Source of the DNA: Pseudomonadota bacterium
GTDB taxonomy: Bacteria > Pseudomonadota > Gammaproteobacteria > Burkholderiales > Thiobacillaceae
Assembly: GCA_021783275.1 (NCBI GenBank)
Contig: JAJXUA010000010.1
Location: 1-37,415 of the forward strand
Reading direction: 5' to 3'
DNA length: 37,415 bases
The notes under the pieces are model-generated. The model saw nothing but the letters and a program-made list of their open reading frames with translations. It did not search any database and had not been told where the DNA came from. Each line of letters begins with the position of its first letter. Position 1 is the stretch's first letter. This document shows positions 1 through 8,600 of this stretch, in pieces. The position numbers were made by a program, and so were the translations under genes.

Positions 1-2
1 TC

Positions 3-440
3 ACCCTGGAACGCCTGATGGATCAGACCGCGATCACCTACCCCGCGACCACCCTCAACGAAATGACGGGCGCAACCATCAAGACCATCATGGAAGATGT
101 GGCCGACAACCTCTTCAACGAAGACCCCTATTACCAGCAGGGCGGCGACATGGTGCGGGTGGGGGGCATTGAATACACCATCAATCCGACAAAAAAAATC
201 GGCGAGCGCATCAGCAACATGACGCTCAAGGGCAAGCCGGTCAATCCGGGCACGGTGTACAAGGTTGCGGGCTGGGCACCGGTGGCAGAGGGCGCAACCG
301 GCGAACCGGTCTGGGACGTGGTCGCCACCTACCTGCGTGACAAGAAAGTCATCAAGGGCGTCAAACTCAATACCCCGACCATCGTCGGGATCGGCAAGAA
401 AAACCCCGGGATTGCAGCCTACGACGGCACGTATTCCTGA
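3..440 (+). CDS. soxB: SoxB, thiosulfohydrolase (3' end only)
   Basis: The reading frame is open from the left edge of the window and ends at TGA 438-440, giving the last 145 residues. SoxB is the periplasmic dimanganese enzyme of the Sox thiosulfate-oxidation complex; it hydrolyses the sulfate group from the cysteine-S-thiosulfonate carried by SoxYZ. The visible part matches the C-terminal 5'-nucleotidase-type domain of the family: a LMDQTAITYP segment, then NEMTGATIKTIMEDVADN, QQGGDMVRVGG, RISNMTL and a TYKVAGWAPVAEG block close to the C-terminus. The N-terminal metallophosphoesterase domain and signal peptide lie outside the window. The gene is convergent with the DUF1415 gene, with 6 bp between them. 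It is the best sign that the organism oxidises reduced sulfur. The ORF-track ATG at 18 is internal, not the true start. Confidence 0.93.
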   Translation, partial: TLERLMDQTAITYPATTLNEMTGATIKTIMEDVADNLFNEDPYYQQGGDMVRVGGIEYTINPTKKIGERISNMTLKGKPVNPGTVYKVAGWAPVAEGATGEPVWDVVATYLRDKKVIKGVKLNTPTIVGIGKKNPGIAAYDGTYS

Positions 441-446
441 GCGGAA

Positions 447-989
447 CTACGCATCGCCCCACAGCGTACACCATGCTGACGGGCTCAGGCCTTCCAGCGT
501 TTCGATATTGCGCACGTAGAGCGTTTCTGCCTCCGGAAACGCCGCCACGGCGCGCGTGATACTCGCCTCGCGCAGCAGGTGCAGCGTGGGGAACGGCGCA
601 CGGTTGGTGTAGTTGCTGCGCGCGTCAGCCGCCGTGCCTTCGAACTGGAACTGCGGATGGAAGCTGGCAATCTGGATCACCCCCTCCAGACCGTGTTCAT
701 CAATCGCGGCGTCGGCGAGCTGGAGAAAATCATTGAAATCCAGAAAATCCGGCAGCAGTGTGGGGTGGATCAACAGCGTGGTCTCGACCGATTCCGGGTC
801 GGCCGCCGCCAGAAAATCGAGTTCCCGGTCGAGGTCCTCCAGCAGGCCATCCAGATGCCGGGCGCTGCTCACCACCATGCGCACCTGATTCCGGACGGTT
901 ACCGCTTTGGCGAACGGACACAGGTTCAAGCCGATCACCACCTTCTCCAGCCAGTCCCGGGTGGCTGCCATCACTGCCTGTTCATCCAT
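447..989 (-). CDS. DUF1415 family protein
   Basis: A 180-aa soluble protein that I recognise as the DUF1415 family, which has no established function. Its N-terminal part carries WLEKVVIGLNLCPFAK, a conserved block with a lone cysteine, and later come HPTLLPDFLDFNDFL and ASFHPQFQFEG. The ORF track begins at a TTG (position 1013). I prefer the ATG at 989 because it is a standard start, AAAGGCG lies upstream, and the protein then begins MDEQAVMAATRDWLEKV, directly ahead of the conserved block. It is transcribed divergently from alaS and converges on soxB. No signal peptide or membrane segment is visible. Confidence 0.85.
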   Translation of the reverse strand: MDEQAVMAATRDWLEKVVIGLNLCPFAKAVTVRNQVRMVVSSARHLDGLLEDLDRELDFLAAADPESVETTLLIHPTLLPDFLDFNDFLQLADAAIDEHGLEGVIQIASFHPQFQFEGTAADARSNYTNRAPFPTLHLLREASITRAVAAFPEAETLYVRNIETLEGLSPSAWCTLWGDA

Positions 990-1079
990 GTTTGACGCCT
1001 TTGCCGCCTGCAAGAGGCGAACTTTAGCGGATACAATGGCTTATTGTCAGACGTTGATGCATTCCGCCCCTACTGAATC

Positions 1080-3920
1080 ATGATCAGCAGCGCCATCCGC
1101 CAGAGTTTTCTCGATTTTTTCGCCTCCAAGGGACACACCGTCGTCGCCTCCAGTCCGCTCGTTCCCGGCAACGATCCGACGCTGCTCTTCACCAATGCGG
1201 GCATGGTGCAGTTCAAGGACGTATTCACCGGCCAGGACAAGCGCAGCTATACCCGCGCAGTATCGTCGCAGCGCTGCGTGCGCGCGGGCGGCAAGCACAA
1301 CGACCTGGAAAACGTCGGCTATACGGCACGGCATCACACGTTTTTCGAAATGCTCGGCAATTTCAGCTTCGGCGATTACTTCAAGCACGACGCGATTCGC
1401 TATGCGTGGGAATACCTCACCACCGTACTGAATCTGCCGACCGAGAAACTCTGGGTCACGGTCTATGCCGAAGACGACGAGGCGTACGCAATATGGAACA
1501 AGGACATCGGCGTGCCCGCCGAGCGCATCGTGCGGATTGGAGACAACAAGGGCGCGCGCTACGCCAGTGATAATTTCTGGGCGATGGGCGACACCGGGCC
1601 GTGCGGGCCGTGTACCGAAATTTTCTACGACCACGGCGAAGGCATTTATGGCGGCCCGCCGGGCAGTCCGGAAGAAGACGGCGACCGCTACATCGAGATC
1701 TGGAACAACGTCTTCATGCAGTTCAACCGTGACGACAAGGGCGTGATGCATCCGCTGCCCAAGCCGTCGGTGGACACCGGCATGGGGCTGGAGCGGATCT
1801 CGGCGGTGATGCAGCACGTGCATTCCAATTACGAGATTGACCTTTTCCAGGCGCTGATTGCCGCCGCCGCGCGCGAAACTGCCACCGCAGACCTGACCAA
1901 CAACTCGCTCAAAGTCATCGCCGACCACATCCGCGCGTGCAGTTTTCTCATCGTCGATGGTGTCATCCCCGGCAACGAGGGGCGCGGCTACGTGCTGCGC
2001 CGCATCGTCCGCCGCGCGATTCGTCACGGCTACAAGCTCGGCGCGCGTGCGGCGTTTTTCTATCGCATCGTTCCCGAACTCGTCGCGCAAATGGGCGAGG
2101 CCTACCCCGAACTCGTACGCGCGCAAGGCCGCGTGATGGAGATTTTGAAGCAGGAAGAAGAACGCTTTTTCGAAACCATCGAAAATGGCATGCAATTACT
2201 TGAGGCCGGGCTCGATGCTGAACAGGTAAAACATGATTCACCTAACTTAGAGATTAGTGGGTTCATTTTTCTCAAGGAAGGCCTAACCCGCTTCCACTGC
2301 AACGAAATCAGTTCAAATTTAGGTGGTCGTTTAACTCGCTCTATTTTTGTACACAATGGCTTAGCAGAAGCAGAGCTTGTTGAAATAGGTAAAAAAACCC
2401 TTTCATCTGGTGAAAATGAGGCTCGGTTTATCAGGCGTAACTGGGCTGGCCTAACACTAGCTGGCGAGTTGGCGTTCAAATTGCACGACACCTATGGTTT
2501 TCCGCTCGACCTTACCGCCGACGTCTGCCGCGAGGCCGGCGTGACTGTCGACACCGAAGCCTTCGACACAGCGATGGCGCGACAAAAATCCCAAGCGCGC
2601 GCCGCCGGCAAATTCAAGCTTGCCGGGACGCTCGATTACGCGGGGACGGCGACCACGTTCCACGGCTACGACACGCTCGTGCACAACGGCAACATCCTCG
2701 CGCTCTACCGCGACGGCGCGGCGGTCGACGAACTGGTCGAGGGCGAGATCGGCGTCGTCGTGCTCGACCACACGCCGTTTTACGCCGAATCCGGCGGCCA
2801 GGCCGGCGACCGGGGCGTGCTCACGGGTGCGACCGGGGTGTTCGAAGTCGAAGACACGCTCAAAATCCAGGCGCAGGTCTTTGGTCATCACGGCGTCGTC
2901 AAAACCGGCGTGCTGCGCGTCGGCGTGCCGATGCAAGCGCAGGTCGACGCGCAAAACCGTGCCGCGACCGCGCGCAACCACTCGGTCACGCACCTGATGC
3001 ACAAGGCGCTGCGCGAAGTCTTGGGCGAACACGTCCAGCAAAAAGGCTCGCTGGTCGACGCGGACAAAACCCGTTTCGACTTCGTGCAGCCGGGGCCGAT
3101 GACTGTAAACCAAGTCATGGAGGTCGAGCGCCGCGTCAACGCTGAAATCCTCGCCAACACGGCAACGAGTGCGCGAATCATGGACATCGAATCGGCGCAG
3201 AAAACCGGCGCGATGATGTTGTTCGGCGAAAAGTACGGCGACGAAGTGCGCGTGCTCGACATCGGCAGTTCGCGCGAGCTGTGCGGCGGCACGCACGTCG
3301 CGCGCACCGGCGACATCGGCATGTTCAAAATTGTTTCTGAATCGGGTGTAGCCGCCGGCATACGCCGAGTCGAAGCCGTCACTGGTATGGAAACCCTTAG
3401 CCGCATGACATACCAGGATTTCCAGATCAATGGCGCTGCAATGCAGCTCAAGTCACATCCAGATGAGATTCAAGAGAGAATTTCAGCAGTCCTTGAGCAC
3501 AGCCGCGCACTCGAAAAGGAACTCGATCGACTGAAATCCCGCCTCGCCAGTGCACAGGGCGACGAACTCCTGAACCAGGCGGTGACGATCAAGCATTCGA
3601 AAGTACTTGCCGCCCGGCTCGACGGAGTCGATGCCAAGGGCTTACGCGAAGCGGCCGATAAATTGCGTGACAAGCTCGGCTCGTGCGCACTGGTGCTCGC
3701 GAGCGTGGCCGACGGCAAGGTCAGCCTGATTGCCGCGGTGACCGCTGACCTGACCAAAAAACTGAAAGCGGGCGACTTGGTCAACCACGTCGCCCGGCAG
3801 GTGGGTGGCAAGGGCGGGGGCAAACCCGATCTGGCCATGGCGGGCGGGACGGAACCCGACCGCCTGCCGGAGGCGCTGAAATCGGTCGCCGCCTGGGCCG
3901 AGCAGCACCTGCTGGTGTAG
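1080..3920 (+). CDS. alaS: Alanine--tRNA ligase with an in-frame insertion
   Basis: Alanyl-tRNA synthetase charges tRNA(Ala) and clears mischarged Ser/Gly-tRNA(Ala). The class II core is present, with [31 protein letters not shown] and the motif-3 segment [12 protein letters not shown] near residue 233. The editing domain has the metal-binding HSVTH near residue 635 and CGGTH near residue 735. The C-terminal DHHA1 domain ends with [15 protein letters not shown]. At 946 aa the protein is about 70 aa longer than usual. The surplus lies at about residues 379-458, between [11 protein letters not shown] and the conserved [17 protein letters not shown], and its DNA is visibly AT-richer (see finding). 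The start is fixed because a TGA lies in frame two codons upstream and the N-terminus matches the family. No strong Shine-Dalgarno is visible. Confidence 0.97.
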   Translation: MISSAIRQSFLDFFASKGHTVVASSPLVPGNDPTLLFTNAGMVQFKDVFTGQDKRSYTRAVSSQRCVRAGGKHNDLENVGYTARHHTFFEMLGNFSFGDYFKHDAIRYAWEYLTTVLNLPTEKLWVTVYAEDDEAYAIWNKDIGVPAERIVRIGDNKGARYASDNFWAMGDTGPCGPCTEIFYDHGEGIYGGPPGSPEEDGDRYIEIWNNVFMQFNRDDKGVMHPLPKPSVDTGMGLERISAVMQHVHSNYEIDLFQALIAAAARETATADLTNNSLKVIADHIRACSFLIVDGVIPGNEGRGYVLRRIVRRAIRHGYKLGARAAFFYRIVPELVAQMGEAYPELVRAQGRVMEILKQEEERFFETIENGMQLLEAGLDAEQVKHDSPNLEISGFIFLKEGLTRFHCNEISSNLGGRLTRSIFVHNGLAEAELVEIGKKTLSSGENEARFIRRNWAGLTLAGELAFKLHDTYGFPLDLTADVCREAGVTVDTEAFDTAMARQKSQARAAGKFKLAGTLDYAGTATTFHGYDTLVHNGNILALYRDGAAVDELVEGEIGVVVLDHTPFYAESGGQAGDRGVLTGATGVFEVEDTLKIQAQVFGHHGVVKTGVLRVGVPMQAQVDAQNRAATARNHSVTHLMHKALREVLGEHVQQKGSLVDADKTRFDFVQPGPMTVNQVMEVERRVNAEILANTATSARIMDIESAQKTGAMMLFGEKYGDEVRVLDIGSSRELCGGTHVARTGDIGMFKIVSESGVAAGIRRVEAVTGMETLSRMTYQDFQINGAAMQLKSHPDEIQERISAVLEHSRALEKELDRLKSRLASAQGDELLNQAVTIKHSKVLAARLDGVDAKGLREAADKLRDKLGSCALVLASVADGKVSLIAAVTADLTKKLKAGDLVNHVARQVGGKGGGKPDLAMAGGTEPDRLPEALKSVAAWAEQHLLV
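2217..2456 (+). other. AT-rich in-frame insertion inside alaS
   Basis: A stretch of about 240 bp that stays open in the alaS frame while the other forward frames contain stop codons. It uses codons rare in the flanking gene (TTA, AAT, GTA, ATA, AAA) and is clearly lower in GC by eye. It encodes about 80 residues, with pieces such as [19 protein letters not shown] and [14 protein letters not shown], at the place where E. coli AlaRS has a short loop of roughly 7 residues before its DTYGFP block. I do not recognise the inserted sequence. An 8-bp direct repeat, GGCCTAAC, occurs at 2280 and 2448, which may be chance. The boundaries are approximate. Confidence 0.75.
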
Positions 3921-3933
3921 ATTGCACGCAAAC

Positions 3934-3949
3934 GGGTACAGTATTTGCT
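3934..3949 (+). promoter_or_regulatory. Candidate sigma-54 (-24/-12) site upstream of the 565-aa gene
   Basis: The sequence GGGTACAGTATTTGCT has the invariant GG and GC separated by exactly 10 nt and an intact TTTGCT -12 box. The -24 box is imperfect (GGGTAC against TGGCAC). It lies 51 nt before the ATG at 4000 in the short gap after alaS, and no convincing sigma-70 pair is visible there. The match is by eye and chance matches are common. Confidence 0.33.
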
Positions 3950-3999
3950 CAAACCATCCGTAAAGTGTTCAATCTGACAGCTACGCTTCGCTTGAAAAC

Positions 4000-5697
4000 A
4001 TGAATTCACTGACCGGTAAACTCGCTTCGGGTGTTGCACGCCTGACCGCGCTGGGCAAGCGGACAGACGACCCCTTGACCAGCACCAAGGCGGTGACCAA
4101 GTGGTTTGACGCCCTGCCGGGCGGCGACGCATTCAAATGTCAGGAAGCCATCCTCGGCGAATTCAAGCGTTTTAACGAAACTTCGACGCAATACACGAAA
4201 GACCGTCTCGCCGTCCTCATGCTGCTGGACGAGCGCTCGCGCGACGTACAGGACACACTGGTGCGCCAGTACCTGCGCAATCCGCGCATGTCACGCCAGG
4301 TTGAAAGCCAGCTCTGGCACGCGATCTACGGCCTGTACTGGGAAGTGGCGCGCGGCTACCATAGTTTTGTCCTGCATTTTTCGCGCGGGGCCGGGCAGAC
4401 TCCACACGAAAACCAGATTCCCATCGCCACCCTGCGTGCCCTCCAGGCGTTTGGCCAGTTGCTGAAATGGCGCGCCATCCGTTATCTGCCCAGTGGCGAC
4501 AAACTCTGGCTGCGCCTGCACAACCTCTACAAAATTGCTGAAAGCGAACGCTTCAACAACCGCAGCCTGCGGGCATACGCCGCAGATGCCAGCGAAACCA
4601 CCTGTGAAGCCGCCTATCTGCATGTCCTGATGCTGCACCTGGCCAATTCGGGCACGCTGTATCCAAAACAGCTGGAACTGGTCGATAGCTGGCTGCTGTC
4701 CTGGCAGAAGCTGGTTCAGATCAGCAACCGTTACGATGCCGAATCCCACAGTTTTTCCGTCGATCTGGCGGCGGATCACGGCCCGCGCCGGGTACGCAAA
4801 CCCGATGCCGACAAACCCTTCCGCTTCTGGGCCACCGGCAATCTGGTTCACGCCCTGGGCGAGCTACAGACCGCACTGCGAGAAGGAGCCAGCCCGGCCC
4901 AGCTCGGGCTGACCGACAACACCCGCACCGCCGAATGTCTCGAACTGATCGACCACCTGAAACGGCAATGGTCGCCGCTGTCGTCGCGTGAGCAACGGCG
5001 GTCTGTGCGATCCGCAGTCAAGCGCCTGATCGATGTGGCACATGGCATGAACGCGGTCGTCACCCAGCTCAAGGAAATTTCCGCGCCTGCCACCAGTGCC
5101 TCGCTATACAAAAGCACTCTCAGCTATAAGGAAGCCGATGACATGCGGGTGTACGGCTTCGTCACCGAGCGCACGCACAATAACGAATCGCTCATGCGCG
5201 CGCCCACCCCCTCAGGCAATGCCGATGTCGAGCGCTGGGTCATGCAGGATGAAAGCACCTGCGGCTACGGTGCCGTGGTCGAATCGCGTGACAAGGACTG
5301 GCTGCGGGTCGGTGCGCTGCTGTCGCTGCGCAGCATCGAAGGCGAAACCTGCCGTCTCGGCATCATTCGCCGCCTGGCACGACTGAACGACGAAACCAGT
5401 TCGGTCGGCATCGAAACGCTCAACGAACCCCCGGTACTCGCCATGCTGTATGACACCACGTCATCGGGCTATACCGTTGATGGCCTCGACAACAGCAATG
5501 CCAAACTGCCCCATGCCGGAATCTGGCTCACAAGTGCCGACAAGGGCGACAGCGTGATCATCGACCCGGTGCACTTTGCTCCTGGCAAGGTTGTGCAGGT
5601 GCATGGTATCGAAGGCATCCAGCATATTTCGCTTGGTCACCCGATGGAGCGTAGCGAAGGCTGGATCCGGGTCAAAGCTGACATTGTCGAAAGCTGA
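4000..5697 (+). CDS. Conserved hypothetical protein with possible PilZ-like C-terminus
   Basis: I do not recognise this 565-aa protein with certainty. The N-terminal roughly 370 residues look all-alpha and soluble, with many Leu/Arg/Ala-rich helices and no signal peptide or membrane segment. The C-terminal roughly 180 residues look beta-rich and contain DESTCG (fits the D/NxSxxG half of the PilZ motif, near residue 415) followed by LRVGALLSLR and GIIRRLARL, a layout seen in PilZ barrels that bind c-di-GMP. The upstream RxxxR half is not evident, so the domain would be atypical. It sits between alaS and the pilus regulator, with a candidate -24/-12 site in front. A c-di-GMP effector linked to the pilus locus is an inference. 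The start ATG follows an AT-rich leader with no strong Shine-Dalgarno. Confidence 0.6.
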   Translation: MNSLTGKLASGVARLTALGKRTDDPLTSTKAVTKWFDALPGGDAFKCQEAILGEFKRFNETSTQYTKDRLAVLMLLDERSRDVQDTLVRQYLRNPRMSRQVESQLWHAIYGLYWEVARGYHSFVLHFSRGAGQTPHENQIPIATLRALQAFGQLLKWRAIRYLPSGDKLWLRLHNLYKIAESERFNNRSLRAYAADASETTCEAAYLHVLMLHLANSGTLYPKQLELVDSWLLSWQKLVQISNRYDAESHSFSVDLAADHGPRRVRKPDADKPFRFWATGNLVHALGELQTALREGASPAQLGLTDNTRTAECLELIDHLKRQWSPLSSREQRRSVRSAVKRLIDVAHGMNAVVTQLKEISAPATSASLYKSTLSYKEADDMRVYGFVTERTHNNESLMRAPTPSGNADVERWVMQDESTCGYGAVVESRDKDWLRVGALLSLRSIEGETCRLGIIRRLARLNDETSSVGIETLNEPPVLAMLYDTTSSGYTVDGLDNSNAKLPHAGIWLTSADKGDSVIIDPVHFAPGKVVQVHGIEGIQHISLGHPMERSEGWIRVKADIVES

Positions 5698-5859
5698 CCC
5701 GCCGCGTTGTCAGCCGCATCATTTCTGGCGTGCCCCGTTATTCCGGTTTAACTTTGGCCGGGTCTCTGGCACAATCGTCGAAAATCCGACACATGCACAA
5801 AATGACCCGACCAAAGCGCGGTGTTTTGGCTGTGTTGCCCCCTGCGACCCGGAGGACAC

Positions 5860-7290
5860 GTGGCTCAAACCAACAAGCCTAGCCTGCTGATCGTCGATGA
5901 CGATCCGCTGATTTCCGACACCCTCACCTACGTTCTGAGCAAGGATTTTGAAATCTCTGCGGCTGAATCACGCGCCCAGGTCAAAAGTCTGATGATGCAG
6001 CTGGACGAGCCGCCGCAACTGGCGCTGGTCGATCTGGGCCTGCCGCCGCAACCGCACAAACCCGACGAAGGCTTTGCGCTGATCGCCGACCTGCTCGGTA
6101 TTTCGCCCAGCATCAAGATCCTGGTGCTGTCGGGCCAGAGTGACGAAGCCAATGCCCGCCATGCGCGCGCGCTCGGTGCCATCGATTTCATCGCCAAGCC
6201 CTGCGAACCGGAACGCCTCAAGTCGCTGCTGTTCAACGCCCTGCTGGTGCAGGATGCCGAGCGTACCGCCGACAAGGCCCCCGCGCCGGTCAAGGATTCG
6301 GGCATCGTCGGCACCAGCCCGGCGATGGACAAGCTGCGCGAGCAGATCAAGCAATACGCGGCGGCACCGTTTCCCGTGCTGATCGAAGGTGAATCCGGCA
6401 GCGGCAAGGAACGGGTGGCGTCGAGCCTGCACCAGTTATCGCCGCGTGCCCAAAAACCCTACCTCGCGCTTAACTGCGCGGCGATCTCGCCGACCCTCGT
6501 CGAGCCCACCCTGTTCGGCTACGCCAAGGGCGCGTTTACCGGTGCCACCAGTGCGCGCGCCGGATATTTTGAAGAAGCCGAAAACGGCACCCTGTTCCTC
6601 GACGAAATCGGCGAACTGCCGCTGGAATTGCAGGCCAAGCTCTTGCGTGTGCTGGAAAACGGCGAATACCAGCGTGTCGGTGAAACCCAGCCGCGCTTTT
6701 CCAACGCCCGCGTCGTCACCGCCACCAACCGCGACCTGCGCGCCGAGATCAAGGCCGGGCGTTTTCGTGCCGATCTCTACCACCGGCTGTCGGTGTTCTC
6801 GATTGCGGTGCCGCCGCTGCGCGAAATGGGCCAGGACAAGCTCACCCTGCTGACGCACTTCCGCGATTTTTATGCGCGCGAAGCCAAAACCCAGCCCTTC
6901 ACCCTCGACAACCGCGCGCAGCAAGCCTGGGAGGAATACCACTTCCCCGGCAACGTGCGCGAACTGCGCAACATCGCCATCCGCCTGACCACCAAGTATC
7001 CTGGCATACCGGTAAATACCCAGCAGCTGGAAGCCGAACTCGACACCGACCAGGCGTACCCGCAGGAAATCCCCCTCGCCAGCGACGGCAAGGCGCTGAT
7101 CGAACTGGCGCGCAAGCAGTTGCAGACCATGGCCAATTTCAATCTCGACGTGACCCTGCGGCAGTGGGAAAAAGCCTATGTCGAGGCGGCGCTCAACATG
7201 ACCCACGGCAATCTTTCGCAGGCGGCCAAGTTGCTGGGCATCAACCGCACCACGCTGTACAGCCGCATGCAAACCTACGGGACGGAATAA
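5860..7290 (+). CDS. Sigma-54-dependent response regulator (PrsR-like NtrC family)
   Basis: Cytoplasmic transcription activator of 476 aa. The receiver domain (about residues 5-125) has the acidic pocket LLIVDDD, phosphoacceptor Asp near residue 58 in LVDLGLPP, and the switch Lys in IAKP. The AAA+ domain has Walker A GESGSGKE near 178, the sigma-54 contact loop GAFTGA near 225 and [12 protein letters not shown]-terminal Fis-type helix-turn-helix reads [19 protein letters not shown]. The receiver resembles the PrsR type (DLGLPP...EGF). I moved the start from the track's upstream GTG to the GTG at 5860, which has GGAGG at 5851-5855 and gives [15 protein letters not shown]. It heads the pilus locus. 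Its likely partner is the kinase at 18993-20738, and its likely target is the -24/-12 promoter at 20985. Confidence 0.92.
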   Translation: MAQTNKPSLLIVDDDPLISDTLTYVLSKDFEISAAESRAQVKSLMMQLDEPPQLALVDLGLPPQPHKPDEGFALIADLLGISPSIKILVLSGQSDEANARHARALGAIDFIAKPCEPERLKSLLFNALLVQDAERTADKAPAPVKDSGIVGTSPAMDKLREQIKQYAAAPFPVLIEGESGSGKERVASSLHQLSPRAQKPYLALNCAAISPTLVEPTLFGYAKGAFTGATSARAGYFEEAENGTLFLDEIGELPLELQAKLLRVLENGEYQRVGETQPRFSNARVVTATNRDLRAEIKAGRFRADLYHRLSVFSIAVPPLREMGQDKLTLLTHFRDFYAREAKTQPFTLDNRAQQAWEEYHFPGNVRELRNIAIRLTTKYPGIPVNTQQLEAELDTDQAYPQEIPLASDGKALIELARKQLQTMANFNLDVTLRQWEKAYVEAALNMTHGNLSQAAKLLGINRTTLYSRMQTYGTE

Positions 7291-7299
7291 GCCACTTTC

Positions 7300-8598
7300 G
7301 TGTATTTCGATTATTTCGGTCTGAAGGAAGCACCCTTCCGCATCACGCCGAATACCGAGTACTGGTATGCCGGTGGCCAGCGCGGCGAAATGCTCGCCGC
7401 CCTCCTCTACGCCATCGACCAAGGCGAAGGCATCATCAAGGTCGTCGGCGAAGTTGGCAGCGGCAAAACCATGCTATGCCGCAAGCTGGTCGCCCAACTG
7501 CCCGACAGAGTCGATAGCGTCTACCTCGGCAACCCCACGCTGTCGCCCGACGACATGCTCGCGGCCATCCTCGCCGATCTGGGCATCGACACCCCCGAAC
7601 CCACACGCCAGGCGCGTCTCGCCCAGCTCAATGCGGCGCTGCTGGCGCGCCACGAAAGCGGGCGTCGCGTGGTGGTGTTTGTTGAAGAAGCCCAGGGGAT
7701 CGCGCTCGATCATCTGGAATTCCTGCGCCTGCTGACCAATCTGGAAACCGCTACCGACAAGCTTCTGCAGATTGTGCTGTTTGGCCAGCCCGAACTCGAT
7801 GCGCAGCTTGCCGACCCGCGCATCCGCCAGCTCAAGGACCGGATTACGGTCAGCCTCCGGCTTGCACCGCTCAGCGAAGCCGAAGTCTCCGATTACCTGC
7901 GCTCGCGCCTTGCCGTAGCGGGCTATCGTGGCCCCGACCTGTTTACGCCCATGCTGGTCGCGCGCATCACCCGCCTGTCTGGCGGCCTGTCTCGCCGCAT
8001 CAACGTACTGGCCGACAAAACCCTGCTGGCGGCCTATGCCGAGCAGACCCATACCCTGACTGCCGCCCACCTGGATGCTGCGGCGCGTGATGCCGACACC
8101 CCGGATGCAACGCGCCGCCCCACCCCACCGCGCTGGATCGCAATCAGCGCGGGTCTGGTCGCCGCACTTGGCCTGCTGGGCTGGCTGGCCTGGCAAGGCC
8201 TGGGCGATACAGCACCGAGCACGACACCGACTCTGGCCGCCCCGCCTGCTGCACCGCCCGCCGCACCCCGCATCATCGACATGGCCCACGAAGCCCGCCA
8301 GACCCAGCGCTGGCTGGCCAGCGCCCCGCCCGGCACCCATGTCATCCAGCTCGCATCGGCTAAAGAAGCCGCCGCCGCAGCCGTATTACTGGGGAGCCTG
8401 AGCCCGGGCATCCCGCAGCCGGTGCGGGTGTTGCACGGACTCAGCCGGGGCAAACCGGCCTGGATGATCCTGGCCGGGGAGTTTTCCGGACGCGAAGCGG
8501 CGCTGGCGGCCTTGCGTGCCCTGCCGCCTTCGCCCGCTGGCACGCCCTTTCTGCGCAGCGTCGGCAAAATGCGGACTGTAGTGTTACCGACAGGATAG
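7300..8598 (+). CDS. mshM: MshM/ExeA-like AAA ATPase with C-terminal SPOR-like domain
   Basis: A 432-aa ATPase of the ExeA/GspA/MshM type, thought to help place the secretin through the peptidoglycan. The N-terminus reads YFGLKEAPFRITPN, typical of the family. Walker A is GEVGSGKT near residues 50-57 and Walker B is VVVFVEEAQ. One transmembrane segment lies at about 278-300 (WIAISAGLVAALGLLGWLAW), then a Pro/Ala linker. The C-terminal roughly 80 residues (HVIQLASAKEAAAA ... GEFSGREAALAAL) look like a peptidoglycan-binding SPOR domain, giving a DamX-like layout. The start is GTG at 7300, 9 nt after the regulator's stop; the only purine-rich stretch, GGGACGGA, overlaps the end of the upstream gene. 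The downstream mshL begins within 3 nt of the stop. Confidence 0.88.
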   Translation: MYFDYFGLKEAPFRITPNTEYWYAGGQRGEMLAALLYAIDQGEGIIKVVGEVGSGKTMLCRKLVAQLPDRVDSVYLGNPTLSPDDMLAAILADLGIDTPEPTRQARLAQLNAALLARHESGRRVVVFVEEAQGIALDHLEFLRLLTNLETATDKLLQIVLFGQPELDAQLADPRIRQLKDRITVSLRLAPLSEAEVSDYLRSRLAVAGYRGPDLFTPMLVARITRLSGGLSRRINVLADKTLLAAYAEQTHTLTAAHLDAAARDADTPDATRRPTPPRWIAISAGLVAALGLLGWLAWQGLGDTAPSTTPTLAAPPAAPPAAPRIIDMAHEARQTQRWLASAPPGTHVIQLASAKEAAAAAVLLGSLSPGIPQPVRVLHGLSRGKPAWMILAGEFSGREAALAALRALPPSPAGTPFLRSVGKMRTVVLPTG

Positions 8599-8600
8599 TG

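Noticed and set aside
2280-2455. Integron-type attC ends (GGCCTAAC twice) bounding the alaS insertion
   Set aside because: The repeats are direct, only 8 bp, and no complementary GTTAGGC partner is present.
2217-2456. Mini-intein in AlaRS
   Set aside because: The block is too short, and lacks an N-terminal Cys/Ser splice residue at the junction and a C-terminal HN followed by a nucleophile.
5767-5782. TGGCACAATCGTCGAA upstream of the response regulator as a sigma-54 promoter
   Set aside because: The -24 box is good but the -12 GC is replaced by GA, the most conserved position; more likely chance, or part of a sigma-70 region (TTTAAC, CACAAT).
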